From NCBI GenBank assembly GCA_021372715.1, contig JAJFTX010000066.1:1-5458 (forward strand): a stretch of 5,458 nucleotides of DNA, in the 5' to 3' direction. Numbering within the stretch: position 1 is the first letter of the stretch; each line of letters begins with the position of its first letter. The notes beneath the pieces were generated by a model, which was given only the letters and a program-made list of their open reading frames with translations, did no database searches and was not told the DNA's origin. Of this stretch, positions 1 to 5,422 are shown in pieces. Source of the stretch: Methanobacterium sp. (GTDB lineage: Archaea > Methanobacteriota > Methanobacteria > Methanobacteriales > Methanobacteriaceae). The position numbers and the translations under genes were made by a program.

Positions 1-24
1 TTCAGACTTGTGCTCTTCCGATCT
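1..24. other. Residual Illumina adapter at contig start
   Basis: The first 24 bases match the 3' end of the TruSeq read-2 adapter, including the diagnostic TGCTCTTCCGATCT at 11-24, with one mismatch (T for G at base 8). The surE reading frame continues cleanly down to base 25 and the adapter begins exactly there. This is a library artefact left in the assembly, not genomic sequence, and it explains why surE stops at this point. Confidence 0.96.
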
Positions 25-273
25 GCATATTTCGAAAATTCCCACCAATACCGCATCGGTAGGAGTACCAGAAACCGAATAAGCTTCGGTTCCATCAATT
101 AAATTGGTGGATGTAACACGTATAGGTTCAAAAAGAGTTAATGCATGCCCTATACCGCTTTGCTGGGTTGCTGGAGCCACAATATCAATGTATCCCATAT
201 CTTCCACTGCTTTTTTTGCAGCCATTATTCCTGATGAGTTAACCCCATCGTCATTAGTAATGAGAATTCTCAT
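25..273 (-). CDS. surE: 5'/3'-nucleotidase SurE, N-terminal part (cut by contig edge)
   Basis: SurE is a metal-dependent phosphatase that removes phosphate from nucleoside 5'- and 3'-monophosphates in the cytoplasm. The 83 visible codons begin MRILITNDDGVNSSG, the family signature, with the metal-binding pair D8-D9. They continue with APATQQSG, placing S39 at the position known in SurE structures, and with SGTPTDAV at 68-75, equivalent to the usual GTPADCV. The later catalytic Asn (near residue 95) and the rest of a protein of about 250-260 residues lie beyond the contig. The start at 273 is fixed by the family N-terminus. No close Shine-Dalgarno is visible; the nearest purine-rich run (AAGGGTTAGG) sits rather far upstream. 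A TATA-like element near 336-349 could give a short leader. The truncation is an assembly edge, not a biological break. Confidence 0.95.
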
Positions 274-335
274 ATTAGCATATTTATGCCTAACCCTTCA
301 AAAAGTTTTTGAGGATGATAAATAGGAACAGTTTT

Positions 336-349
336 AAGTATAAATACTT
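336..349 (-). promoter_or_regulatory. Candidate TATA element / dyad upstream of surE
   Basis: Two six-base arms (AAGTAT and ATACTT) flank a two-base centre. On the minus strand this reads AAGTATTTATACTT, which resembles an archaeal TATA box. It lies about 65 bases upstream of the surE start, so a transcript starting about 25 bases downstream would have a leader of roughly 40 bases. The dyad could also bind a regulator. Position and composition are the only evidence. Confidence 0.35.
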
Positions 350-361
350 TTTTTAAGAATT

Positions 362-511
362 TTATTTTATATGATTTATCATTTCCCCATGTTTTTGCTG
401 TGTTTTTTGCCAGTCTTCTTCACTTATTACTAATGGAATCAGTTTTGTGTTTTCATGTCCGCATTCTTCACATTTTACAATCCCTACTAATGCTTTGTAT
501 GTATTTGATCT
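362..511 (-). pseudogene. Zinc-ribbon-like small reading frame without a start codon
   Basis: A 49-codon open frame runs between two in-frame stops, upstream of and co-oriented with surE. Its middle reads IVKCEECGHENTKLIPLVIS, a single CxxCxH knuckle of the zinc-ribbon type (C14, C17, H19 of the frame), followed by a charged tail EEDWQKTQQKHGEMINHIK. Codon use and the metal motif look protein-like. However, there is no ATG, GTG or TTG ahead of the motif, and the second half of a zinc ribbon is absent. A good TATA box (565-573) sits at a sensible distance upstream, so the locus may be transcribed. It could be a decayed gene, a small protein with a rare start codon, or a gene hidden by a sequencing error. 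I do not recognise the family. Confidence 0.35.
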
Positions 512-564
512 TTAAGTGAAAAATAATCTAATTTGAATTGATGTTTTTATAAAATATATTAGGC

Positions 565-573
565 CTATATAAA
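565..573 (-). promoter_or_regulatory. Archaeal TATA box
   Basis: The minus strand reads TTTATATAG, very close to the archaeal TATA consensus. Transcription would start around 540-545 and run leftward into the zinc-ribbon-like frame and then surE. It may be the promoter for both. Confidence 0.45.
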
Positions 574-634
574 TGAGGGATTAATATCTTATTTTTTGTC
601 AAATGGTTATCTCTGCTGCTGAATATATCTCACT

Positions 635-675
635 AAAAAAAAAGGAAGTAGTGTTGGTTAAAAAAAAATCCAACA
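635..675 (-). terminator. Double oligo-T terminator of the YVTN gene
   Basis: Two minus-strand T9 runs (660-668 and 635-643) lie within about 75 bases of the propeller gene's stop codon. The first is enclosed by a short inverted repeat, TGTTGG (652-657) with CCAACA (670-675). Archaeal RNA polymerase terminates at U-tracts, and paired tracts are typical of an efficient terminator. Confidence 0.65.
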
Positions 676-705
676 TTAAATCCAAATATTCTTTTTTGTG
701 TGTCA

Positions 706-1473
706 TTAAACTGGTCCGATATACGGACTCACCGCAACACCAACAGGATCGATACCTACGGGTATGGTGGTGGTTACCGTGTTGGTAGTGGTGTCAATAA
801 CCGAAACAAAACTACCATTACAGTCGGTTACGTATGCCCTGCTTCCATCCGGACTCACCGCAACACCTAGACTATAGCTTTCTATTCTTATGTTGGTAAT
901 GATGGAGTCGGTAGTGGTGTCAATAACCCCTACCCAATTAATGCCGTCTCTGGTTACGTAGGCTCTGGTTCCATCCGGACTCACCGCAACACCAAAAGGA
1001 TAGTCTCCTACGGGTATGGTGGTGGTTACCGTGTTGGAAGTGGTATCAATAACCGAAACAAAACCATTATAGGCACTATTGGTTACGTAGGCTCTGGTTC
1101 CATCCGGACTCACCGCAACACCATAAGGATAGCCTGTGGGTATGGTGGTGGTTACCGTGTTGGTAGTGGTGTCAATAACCGAAACAGTACCACTGCCATA
1201 GTTGGCTACATAGGCTTTGGTTCCATCCGGACTCACCGCAACACCCCTAGGATTGAATCCTACGGTTATGGTGGCGATGACAGTGTTGGTAGTGGTGTCA
1301 ATAACCGAAACAGTACCACTAAAATAGTTGGCTACATAGGCTCTGGTTCCATCCGGACTCACCGCAACACCAAAAGGACCATCTCCTACGGGTATGGTGG
1401 CGATGACCGTGTTGTTAGTGTTATTAATAACCGAAACACTATCACTGCCATAGTTGGCTACGTAGACTCTGTA
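706..1473 (-). repeat. Tandem ~126-base repeats encoding YVTN propeller blades
   Basis: Six tandem units share the plus-strand core GGACTCACCGCAACACC, starting at 725, 851, 977, 1106, 1229 and 1355. The spacings are 126, 126, 129, 123 and 126 bases, all multiples of three (41-43 codons). DNA-level similarity is high, especially in the VIDTTTNTV and GVAVSPDGT parts, so units could expand or contract by recombination and could be collapsed by short-read assembly. Confidence 0.9.
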
Positions 1474-2142
1474 TTGGGTTGTCGTGTTGAATGTGGCGTT
1501 TATCGTGTGATTGGCTTGTACGTTGTTGAAGGTGTAGGTGTTTATTGGTCCTTGTGAGCTTCCATCCACAGTTACATCAGCGATGGTATATCCGGTGTCG
1601 GGTGTGATGGTGAAGCTTTGTGAATTGCCAGTGTAAACATTCACGTTTCCATTAGGATTGATGATTCCTCCTGTTCCTGCTGTGGCTGTAATGGTGTATG
1701 ATGCTTGTGTTTTATAGATTTGGACATTATTATTTCGAATCAGATCATTAGTAGTGCTGGATACCTGCGCCCTATTCGTTAAGGATGTGCCGGTTACATC
1801 TGCCTGGAATTGTATTAGAACACTGGTACCTGCATTCAGGGTTCCTAAAGTGATGTAATGTTGGTTCCAATCCTGCCAGGCGCCATTGTTGATACTATAC
1901 TGGGAGGATTTAACATCCACACCTAACATCTGATCCTGTAAAACCACATTCTGAGCAGCGCTAGGACCATTATTGGTCACCGTTAGGCTGAAATCCGCTG
2001 TTTCTCCATCACCAGACACTAAGCAGTTGGAATTGGAAACTTGTAAATCAGCATACTGAGCCGCGGAGACCGCGCCACAGCAGATAAAAGCCATAAAGAA
2101 AAGAACATTGAATAAGATCAATTGTCGTTTAATCGTTTTCAC
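706..2142 (-). CDS. Secreted DUF11 / B-repeat / six-repeat YVTN beta-propeller surface protein
   Basis: This is a probable cell-surface or exported protein of about 478 residues. Residues 1-28 form a signal peptide (basic KTIKRQ, hydrophobic core, AVSAA cleavage region). Residues ~31-140 resemble a DUF11 immunoglobulin-like domain (ADLQVSNSN, LTVTNNGPSAAQNV). Residues ~148-219 resemble an InlB-type B-repeat (ITATAGTGGIINPNG, YTFNNVQANHTINATF). Residues ~224-473 hold six repeats of about 42 residues of the form AYVANYxSGTVSVIDTTTNTV...GVAVSPDGT, the YVTN beta-propeller family. Such proteins occur in archaeal surface layers; a ligand or enzymatic role cannot be read from the sequence. There is no C-terminal membrane anchor or wall-binding domain, and the last repeat ends abruptly in SPYIGPV. 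The fifth repeat (394-435) is the most diverged. Start: the first codon taken here is GTG (2140-2142), but it overlaps a perfect Shine-Dalgarno GGAGGTGA (2139-2146). The in-frame ATT at 2131-2133 has ideal 5-base spacing and may be the true initiator. Confidence 0.9.
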   Translation of the reverse strand: MKTIKRQLILFNVLFFMAFICCGAVSAAQYADLQVSNSNCLVSGDGETADFSLTVTNNGPSAAQNVVLQDQMLGVDVKSSQYSINNGAWQDWNQHYITLGTLNAGTSVLIQFQADVTGTSLTNRAQVSSTTNDLIRNNNVQIYKTQASYTITATAGTGGIINPNGNVNVYTGNSQSFTITPDTGYTIADVTVDGSSQGPINTYTFNNVQANHTINATFNTTTQYRVYVANYGSDSVSVINNTNNTVIATIPVGDGPFGVAVSPDGTRAYVANYFSGTVSVIDTTTNTVIATITVGFNPRGVAVSPDGTKAYVANYGSGTVSVIDTTTNTVTTTIPTGYPYGVAVSPDGTRAYVTNSAYNGFVSVIDTTSNTVTTTIPVGDYPFGVAVSPDGTRAYVTRDGINWVGVIDTTTDSIITNIRIESYSLGVAVSPDGSRAYVTDCNGSFVSVIDTTTNTVTTTIPVGIDPVGVAVSPYIGPV

Positions 2143-2146
2143 CTCC
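2139..2146 (-). promoter_or_regulatory. Perfect Shine-Dalgarno that conflicts with the GTG start
   Basis: The minus strand reads GGAGGTGA, an unusually complete match to the 16S 3' end. It contains the GTG that would otherwise be called the start of the YVTN gene. Five bases further on is ATT (2131-2133); the next common start codon, TTG at 2119-2121, is 17 bases away. A stop codon lies just upstream in frame, so no earlier start exists. Confidence 0.75.
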
Positions 2147-2190
2147 TTTTACAATTAATTACATTATGAAAGTGAGTATTGTATCACAAA

Positions 2191-2220
2191 ATATATACCT
2201 TTACTAAAAAATATAAATAG
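2191..2220 (-). promoter_or_regulatory. Candidate TATA boxes of the YVTN gene
   Basis: Two TATA-like elements are visible on the minus strand: CTATTTATAT (2211-2220) and AGGTATATAT (2191-2200). With a start about 25 bases downstream, they would give leaders of roughly 45 and 25 bases respectively. I cannot choose between them from sequence alone. Confidence 0.4.
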
Positions 2221-2386
2221 AAAAGTTTAATAACCATAAAACTATTTTTTTGGGAAAAAACATCACATAAAACTAAATATTTTGGTTTTGAGGTAAGACA
2301 TATTAGTAGAATAATTATTTAAATCTATAAATGGCATCTGCATTGTTCTACTACGTGTAACTCAATTTAAATTATTTTGTATGTAA

Positions 2387-2405
2387 TTTTTCTACTGTAG
2401 AAAAA
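2387..2405. repeat. Perfect 9-base inverted repeat
   Basis: TTTTTCTAC and GTAGAAAAA flank a single T. It sits in the middle of the intergenic gap. As DNA it could be a regulator site; as RNA on the plus strand it would be a weak hairpin ending in As, not a standard terminator. No second copy was seen in the window. Confidence 0.6.
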
Positions 2406-2554
2406 ATCAACCGCTACTAAAAGAAAAATTTCCACCATTCCGGGGCAACCATATTACTAGTTTATTTTTATTTTAATTAAGCGGATAACTTAGAAGTTCG
2501 AACAATACATTTCTAGATATAAATTAACTGAATATAACCTACATAATACAAATT

Positions 2555-2563
2555 TTTATATAA
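2555..2563 (+). promoter_or_regulatory. Candidate TATA box for the nuclease-like gene
   Basis: TTTATATAA is the best plus-strand TATA match upstream of the gene at 2771. It would place transcription start near 2585-2590 and leave a leader of about 180 bases. Weaker TATA-like words closer to the gene (CTATAAATA near 2601, AGTATAAAG near 2682) are alternatives. Confidence 0.3.
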
Positions 2564-2740
2564 TACTAAATAAAATCTATAATTAATGGCTATAAATAAT
2601 AGGCTCAAAGGTTAACAAAAGATCTAACAATAATAAATATTTCAAAACACAACAAAAGCCCTCTTTAAGAAACATACTCAAGTATAAAGAAATTAAACAA
2701 ATATTATTAATAATAGTGTCCATAATTGAGATAGATTTAA

Positions 2741-2769
2741 TGTTCACCTGTTATTTATAAAGGTGAGTA
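2741..2769 (+). promoter_or_regulatory. Hairpin enclosing the Shine-Dalgarno of the nuclease-like gene
   Basis: The ribosome binding site AGGTGA (2761-2766) pairs perfectly with TCACCT (2744-2749). The stem continues inward, after a bulged G2750, through TTA/TAA with a TTTA loop. It continues outward through two G-U pairs and one U-A pair (2741-2743 with 2767-2769). The whole Shine-Dalgarno is therefore base-paired and the stem ends just before the ATG at 2771. This suggests translational control or a DNA operator dyad; neither is proven. Confidence 0.5.
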
Positions 2770-2770
2770 A

Positions 2771-3565
2771 ATGGAGAAAAACAGATTAGTTAATTTCGTT
2801 GCCAAAGTAATGGAAGAATCCGGATTTAAGGTCTATAAGAACTTCCAAACATCTAGACACATAATAGATATCTATGGGGTTTTACCCTCTATTTTAGGAG
2901 ATATTGGAATTGTAGTGGCAGTTAAAAATTACGATGAGAGATGGGAAGTCGGACTAGACGTTTTAAAGGAAATGGAGATGGTAGCTAAGACCCTGAAAGC
3001 CTCTAAGATAGTGGTGGTCAGCACTTCCTACTTCACAGACAACGCAGTTAACTATGCTGGTAGAAGAAACATTAAACTGATAGATAAAGACTCTTTAATA
3101 ACTTTGGCGAAAAAATTCTCCAATCAAAGCTTCGATGAAGAAGAAGAAGAAGTGATATATGAAAAAGAAAATGAAGTAGAAGTATCATCAGAAGCAGAAG
3201 AATATGAGCCAACCCATAAATCAGGGGGTTTATCATTCCTTAGAGGATCCCGTGCCAGCCTCAATAAAAAAGGAAAGAGATCACCAGGCAATCGTTCATG
3301 GGGGCCAACCATAAAAGCTATTATAAGCAATCCTATTTCTTTGATAGTTATCGTTTTATTAGTATCCTCTCTAATTACTTATCTGGTCAGTTTAAACGAT
3401 GAAAACACTGCATTGGTTGGTGTAACTAAAATTTTATCTTCAGCAATTCTTTCATACGGTCTAGTGTTATTTTTTGAAAGGAAATTAATGGCAATGTTAA
3501 TTAAAGGGACTACCGTGTTCTTCGTGTCCCTTATAATCTATGTTATCCTGATTTTAATACTATAA
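2771..3565 (+). CDS. Mrr/restriction-endonuclease-like domain fused to three membrane helices
   Basis: A 264-residue protein in three parts. Residues ~1-115 resemble the Mrr-type restriction-endonuclease fold: LVNFVAKVMEESGFKVYKNF, then IDIYG with D33, a beta strand ending in VVAVKNYD with K52, and a distal part (KIVVVSTSYFTDNAVNYAGRRNIKLIDKDSLI) typical of Mrr_cat proteins. Residues ~121-147 are strongly acidic (DEEEEEV...EAEEYE) and ~158-175 basic, forming a linker. Three hydrophobic segments follow at about 189-208, 214-235 and 246-264, the last ending at the stop codon. In a PD-(D/E)xK nuclease the residue two before the lysine is normally E or Q; here it is A50, so cleavage activity is doubtful. 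The domain may bind DNA or act as a sensor at the membrane. The start is supported by GGTGA four bases upstream. The gene stands alone, with an oligo-T terminator behind it. Fold assignment is by pattern and the function is unknown. Confidence 0.8.
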   Translation: MEKNRLVNFVAKVMEESGFKVYKNFQTSRHIIDIYGVLPSILGDIGIVVAVKNYDERWEVGLDVLKEMEMVAKTLKASKIVVVSTSYFTDNAVNYAGRRNIKLIDKDSLITLAKKFSNQSFDEEEEEVIYEKENEVEVSSEAEEYEPTHKSGGLSFLRGSRASLNKKGKRSPGNRSWGPTIKAIISNPISLIVIVLLVSSLITYLVSLNDENTALVGVTKILSSAILSYGLVLFFERKLMAMLIKGTTVFFVSLIIYVILILIL

Positions 3566-3578
3566 TATCAGCCAACTA

Positions 3579-3586
3579 TTTTTTTT
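3579..3586 (+). terminator. Oligo-T terminator of the nuclease-like gene
   Basis: A T8 run begins 13 bases after the stop codon, followed by further T-rich sequence. This is a typical archaeal factor-independent termination tract. Confidence 0.55.
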
Positions 3587-3607
3587 AATTTTAATATCCG
3601 ATTATTA

Positions 3608-3621
3608 GATTTATATAAATC
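3608..3621. repeat. Perfect 14-base palindrome containing TATA words
   Basis: GATTTATATAAATC reads the same on both strands and overlaps the last bases of the cupin gene. It contains a TATA box on each strand, but neither direction leads into a gene at a sensible distance: rightward it would transcribe antisense to the cupin gene, leftward antisense to the nuclease-like gene. It may be coincidental in AT-rich DNA. Confidence 0.4.
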
Positions 3622-3932
3622 AGTAACACGGTGATGCATTTTTTCCTTCCATATCGGTTAATATGGTTACGGTGTAGATAAGCGGTGATATTTCTGTTCC
3701 TGTGTTTTTTAACTGATGGTATTCTCGAGGTTCTATAAAAATCGCGTCTCCTGAACCTATCGGAATTTCATCAACTCCTTCTCCTTTTATGATGCCTTTA
3801 CCTTCTAAGAAAAAACATTTCATGTTCTTCCTGATGACAATGCATTAAAGTATGGCCTCCAGGGCCTATTTCCATTAACCTCATAGCATTTGGGACAAAC
3901 TTCCTCGAGGTGAATATGAATCTCGCATTCAT
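3620..3932 (-). pseudogene. Small single-domain cupin protein, frameshifted
   Basis: Two overlapping frames together encode one cupin. The first starts at ATG 3930-3932 (after an AGGAAAGGA ribosome site, with an in-frame stop upstream) and reads MNARFIFTSRKFVPNAM...GPGGHTLMHCHQEEHEMF. The second continues FLEGKGIIKGEG...GDAIFIEPREYHQLKNTG to the TGA at 3620. Removing one base from the A6 run at 3810-3815 (T6 in the coding strand) joins them into a clean 103-residue protein, the usual size for a single-domain cupin. Cupin motif 1 is intact across the join (H31-x-H33-x4-E38, LEGKG) and motif 2 supplies H72 and N76, so the metal site would be complete. Small cupins of this kind bind a metal and have varied roles; the substrate cannot be told. 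Either the gene is recently inactivated or the extra base is a sequencing error. The second error-free frame alone (3620-3823) would be only half a cupin. Confidence 0.8.
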
Positions 3933-4021
3933 TTTTGTGAATCCTTTCCTAATTTATGGGAGGGACAGGCACATCCTCTAATTTTTTTTAATATCACAGT
4001 AAAGTATTCTAATTTAATTGT

Positions 4022-4047
4022 AAAAAAATATTTTCCATAGAAAATAT
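4022..4047 (-). terminator. Hairpin plus U-tract terminator after tRNA-Val(CAC)
   Basis: On the minus strand ATATTTTC pairs with GAAAATAT (8 bases each, plus-strand 4028-4035 and 4040-4047, four-base loop), followed directly by a T7 run. It lies a few bases after the 3' end of the tRNA and is well placed to end the tRNA transcript. Confidence 0.6.
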
Positions 4048-4051
4048 GAAG

Positions 4052-4125
<74 letters not shown>

Positions 4126-4160
4126 TTCTTATATACTATAATATTGTAATATGAATTATC

Positions 4161-4168
4161 AAAAAAAA
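4161..4168 (-). terminator. T8 tract between the two tRNA genes
   Basis: The minus strand has TTTTTTTT 13 bases past the 3' end of tRNA-Val(UAC). It could terminate that transcript. If so, tRNA-Val(CAC) needs its own promoter; the AT-rich spacer (TATTATAGTATATAAG on the minus strand) offers TATA-like words but the nearest is very close to the tRNA. If termination is incomplete, both tRNAs are made from one transcript. Confidence 0.45.
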
Positions 4169-4177
4169 TTATTTTCA

Positions 4178-4252
<75 letters not shown>

Positions 4253-4280
4253 CTAAGGTATTTTGAGTATGACAAACTGT

Positions 4281-4289
4281 CTATATAAA
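4281..4289 (-). promoter_or_regulatory. TATA box of the tRNA-Val pair
   Basis: The minus strand reads TTTATATAG about 29-37 bases upstream of the first base of tRNA-Val(UAC), with a purine-rich AGAAGA just before it as a possible BRE. The spacing gives a transcript start a few bases ahead of the mature tRNA, as expected for archaeal tRNA promoters. Confidence 0.65.
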
Positions 4290-4301
4290 TCTTCTGATTA
4301 A

Positions 4302-4310
4302 TTTATATAT
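4302..4310 (+). promoter_or_regulatory. Candidate TATA box for ilvE
   Basis: TTTATATAT on the plus strand lies just beyond the tRNA promoter and would start transcription near 4335, giving ilvE a leader of about 150 bases. The tRNA pair and ilvE are thus divergent with closely spaced promoters. A nearer TATA-like word (CTATATAA at 4469-4476) is too close to the start codon to serve. Confidence 0.35.
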
Positions 4311-4486
4311 TCAATTAAATTTTATGGTAAAATCTTATTATATACCATTACCATTTAATTATCTAGTAAATGATTTAATAGTTAATTATGGTCCGATTAT
4401 TCAGGAGCCTCCAGATCAAGTTTAAATGAATAATAATGGTAAAAATTGGTTTTAAAGTGAAATAAAACTATATAAGAGGTATGATT

Positions 4487-5422
4487 ATGGTTTTTGATGA
4501 GAAGGGGAAAATATGGTTCAATGGAGAATTTGTTGCTTGGAAAGATGCTAATATTCATGTTCTATCCCATGTGGTGCATTACGGTTCCAGTGTGTTTGAA
4601 GGTATAAGATGCTATAAGACCAAGAACGGACCGGCAGTGTTCCGTTTGCAAGACCATGTTAAAAGATTATTTAACTCCGGTAAGATTTATCGTATGAACA
4701 TCCCCTATACTCAGGAACAAATAGTTCAAGCTATCCTGGAGACCATTCGAGAAAATGAACTAGAAGATTGTTATATTAGACCCATCGTACTTAGAGGTTA
4801 TAAAGAGTTGGGAGTTATTCCATTAAAATGTCCTCTTACTACAGTTATCGCTGCATGGAAATGGGGAAAATACTTAGGAGAAGATGCCATTGAAAATGGT
4901 GTTGAAGTAGGGGTTTCCACCTGGCGCCGTATGGCACCCAATACTCTACCCAATATGGCCAAGGCTGGTGCAAATTATATGAATTCACAACTGGCTAAAA
5001 TGGAATCTGTACATAATAATTTTGACGAAGCAATAATGCTAGATTATCAGGGAAGTGTCAGTGAAGGTACCGGAGAAAACATCTTCCTGGTTAAAGATGA
5101 CATTCTATACACACCACATTCCTCCCTATCACTACTATCCGGAATAACCCGTGACTCTGTGATAAAAATGGCGGATGACTTGGGAATCTCAGTTAAAGAA
5201 GAGACTATACCTCGAGAAATGCTTTATCTAGCCGATGAACTCTTCCTTACTGGAACAGCTGCAGAAATAACCCCGGTTAGATCTGTGGATGGAATAACCA
5301 TCGGAGAAGGAAAACGCGGTCCCATCACCACCCAATTACAGGATAAATTCTTCAGTATAGTGGAAGGTGCAGTAGAAGATCGGTACCACTGGCTGACCCA
5401 TTTAAATAAGGAAAGATATTAA
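4487..5422 (+). CDS. ilvE: Branched-chain amino acid aminotransferase IlvE
   Basis: PLP-dependent class IV aminotransferase (EC 2.6.1.42) that makes valine, leucine and isoleucine from their 2-oxo acids with glutamate as amino donor, in the cytoplasm. The 311-residue protein is full length. It carries HYGSSVFEGIRCY near the N-terminus, the PLP lysine in MAKAGANYMNSQ (K159), SEGTGENIF with E193, SGITRDSV, and GTAAEITPVRSVDG near the C-terminus. K159 and E193 fall at the same numbers as in the E. coli enzyme, and the sequence resembles the E. coli type closely. Start: an earlier in-frame ATG (4481) abuts the ribosome site GAGGT (4476-4480), while the ATG at 4487 is six bases away and gives the usual numbering, so I chose 4487. 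The gene is monocistronic here and divergent from the tRNA-Val pair, a coincidental valine link. Confidence 0.96.
   Translation: MVFDEKGKIWFNGEFVAWKDANIHVLSHVVHYGSSVFEGIRCYKTKNGPAVFRLQDHVKRLFNSGKIYRMNIPYTQEQIVQAILETIRENELEDCYIRPIVLRGYKELGVIPLKCPLTTVIAAWKWGKYLGEDAIENGVEVGVSTWRRMAPNTLPNMAKAGANYMNSQLAKMESVHNNFDEAIMLDYQGSVSEGTGENIFLVKDDILYTPHSSLSLLSGITRDSVIKMADDLGISVKEETIPREMLYLADELFLTGTAAEITPVRSVDGITIGEGKRGPITTQLQDKFFSIVEGAVEDRYHWLTHLNKERY

Larger units (their letters stand above)
2143..2770. other. Gene-poor AT-rich intergenic region (~630 bases)
   Basis: This gap separates two divergently transcribed genes (YVTN to the left, nuclease-like protein to the right). I found no convincing coding frame on either strand, no RNA gene and no direct-repeat array. 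It holds the YVTN promoter elements at its left edge, a 19-base palindrome (2387-2405), a short less AT-rich patch (about 2408-2450, TCAACC...CCGGGGCAACC), an eight-base palindrome GTTCGAAC (2496-2503), a TATA-like TTTATATAA (2555-2563) and, at the right edge, the ribosome-site hairpin of the next gene. Confidence 0.6.

Noticed and set aside
104..325. Plus-strand open frame of 73 codons.
   Set aside because: It runs antisense over the start of surE, whose family signature on the minus strand is unmistakable.
603..788. Plus-strand open frame of 61 codons with a lysine-rich start.
   Set aside because: It is the complement of the YVTN terminator A-runs and the end of that gene; the lysines come from poly-A.
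2382..2406. The motif TAATTTTTCTACTGTAGAAA resembles the hairpin of a Cas12a-type CRISPR repeat (TCTAC...GTAGA).
   Set aside because: Only one copy exists, the loop is one base rather than three to five, there is no spacer periodicity and no cas gene in the window. It is a simple palindrome.
2408..2450. A less AT-rich patch in the intergenic gap, with short minus-strand frames such as MVAPEWWKFFF and MVEIFLLVAVDFFYS, as a transposase or toxin remnant.
   Set aside because: The frames stop within about 10-25 codons, have no ribosome site and match no family I recognise.
2491..2506. TTCGAA preceded by AAG, resembling a tRNA T-loop.
   Set aside because: No pairing T-stem, acceptor stem or anticodon arm could be built around it; it is an isolated eight-base palindrome.
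3124..3330. Minus-strand open frame of 68 codons rich in serine.
   Set aside because: It is antisense to the acidic linker of the nuclease-like protein; the serine run mirrors the GAA repeats.
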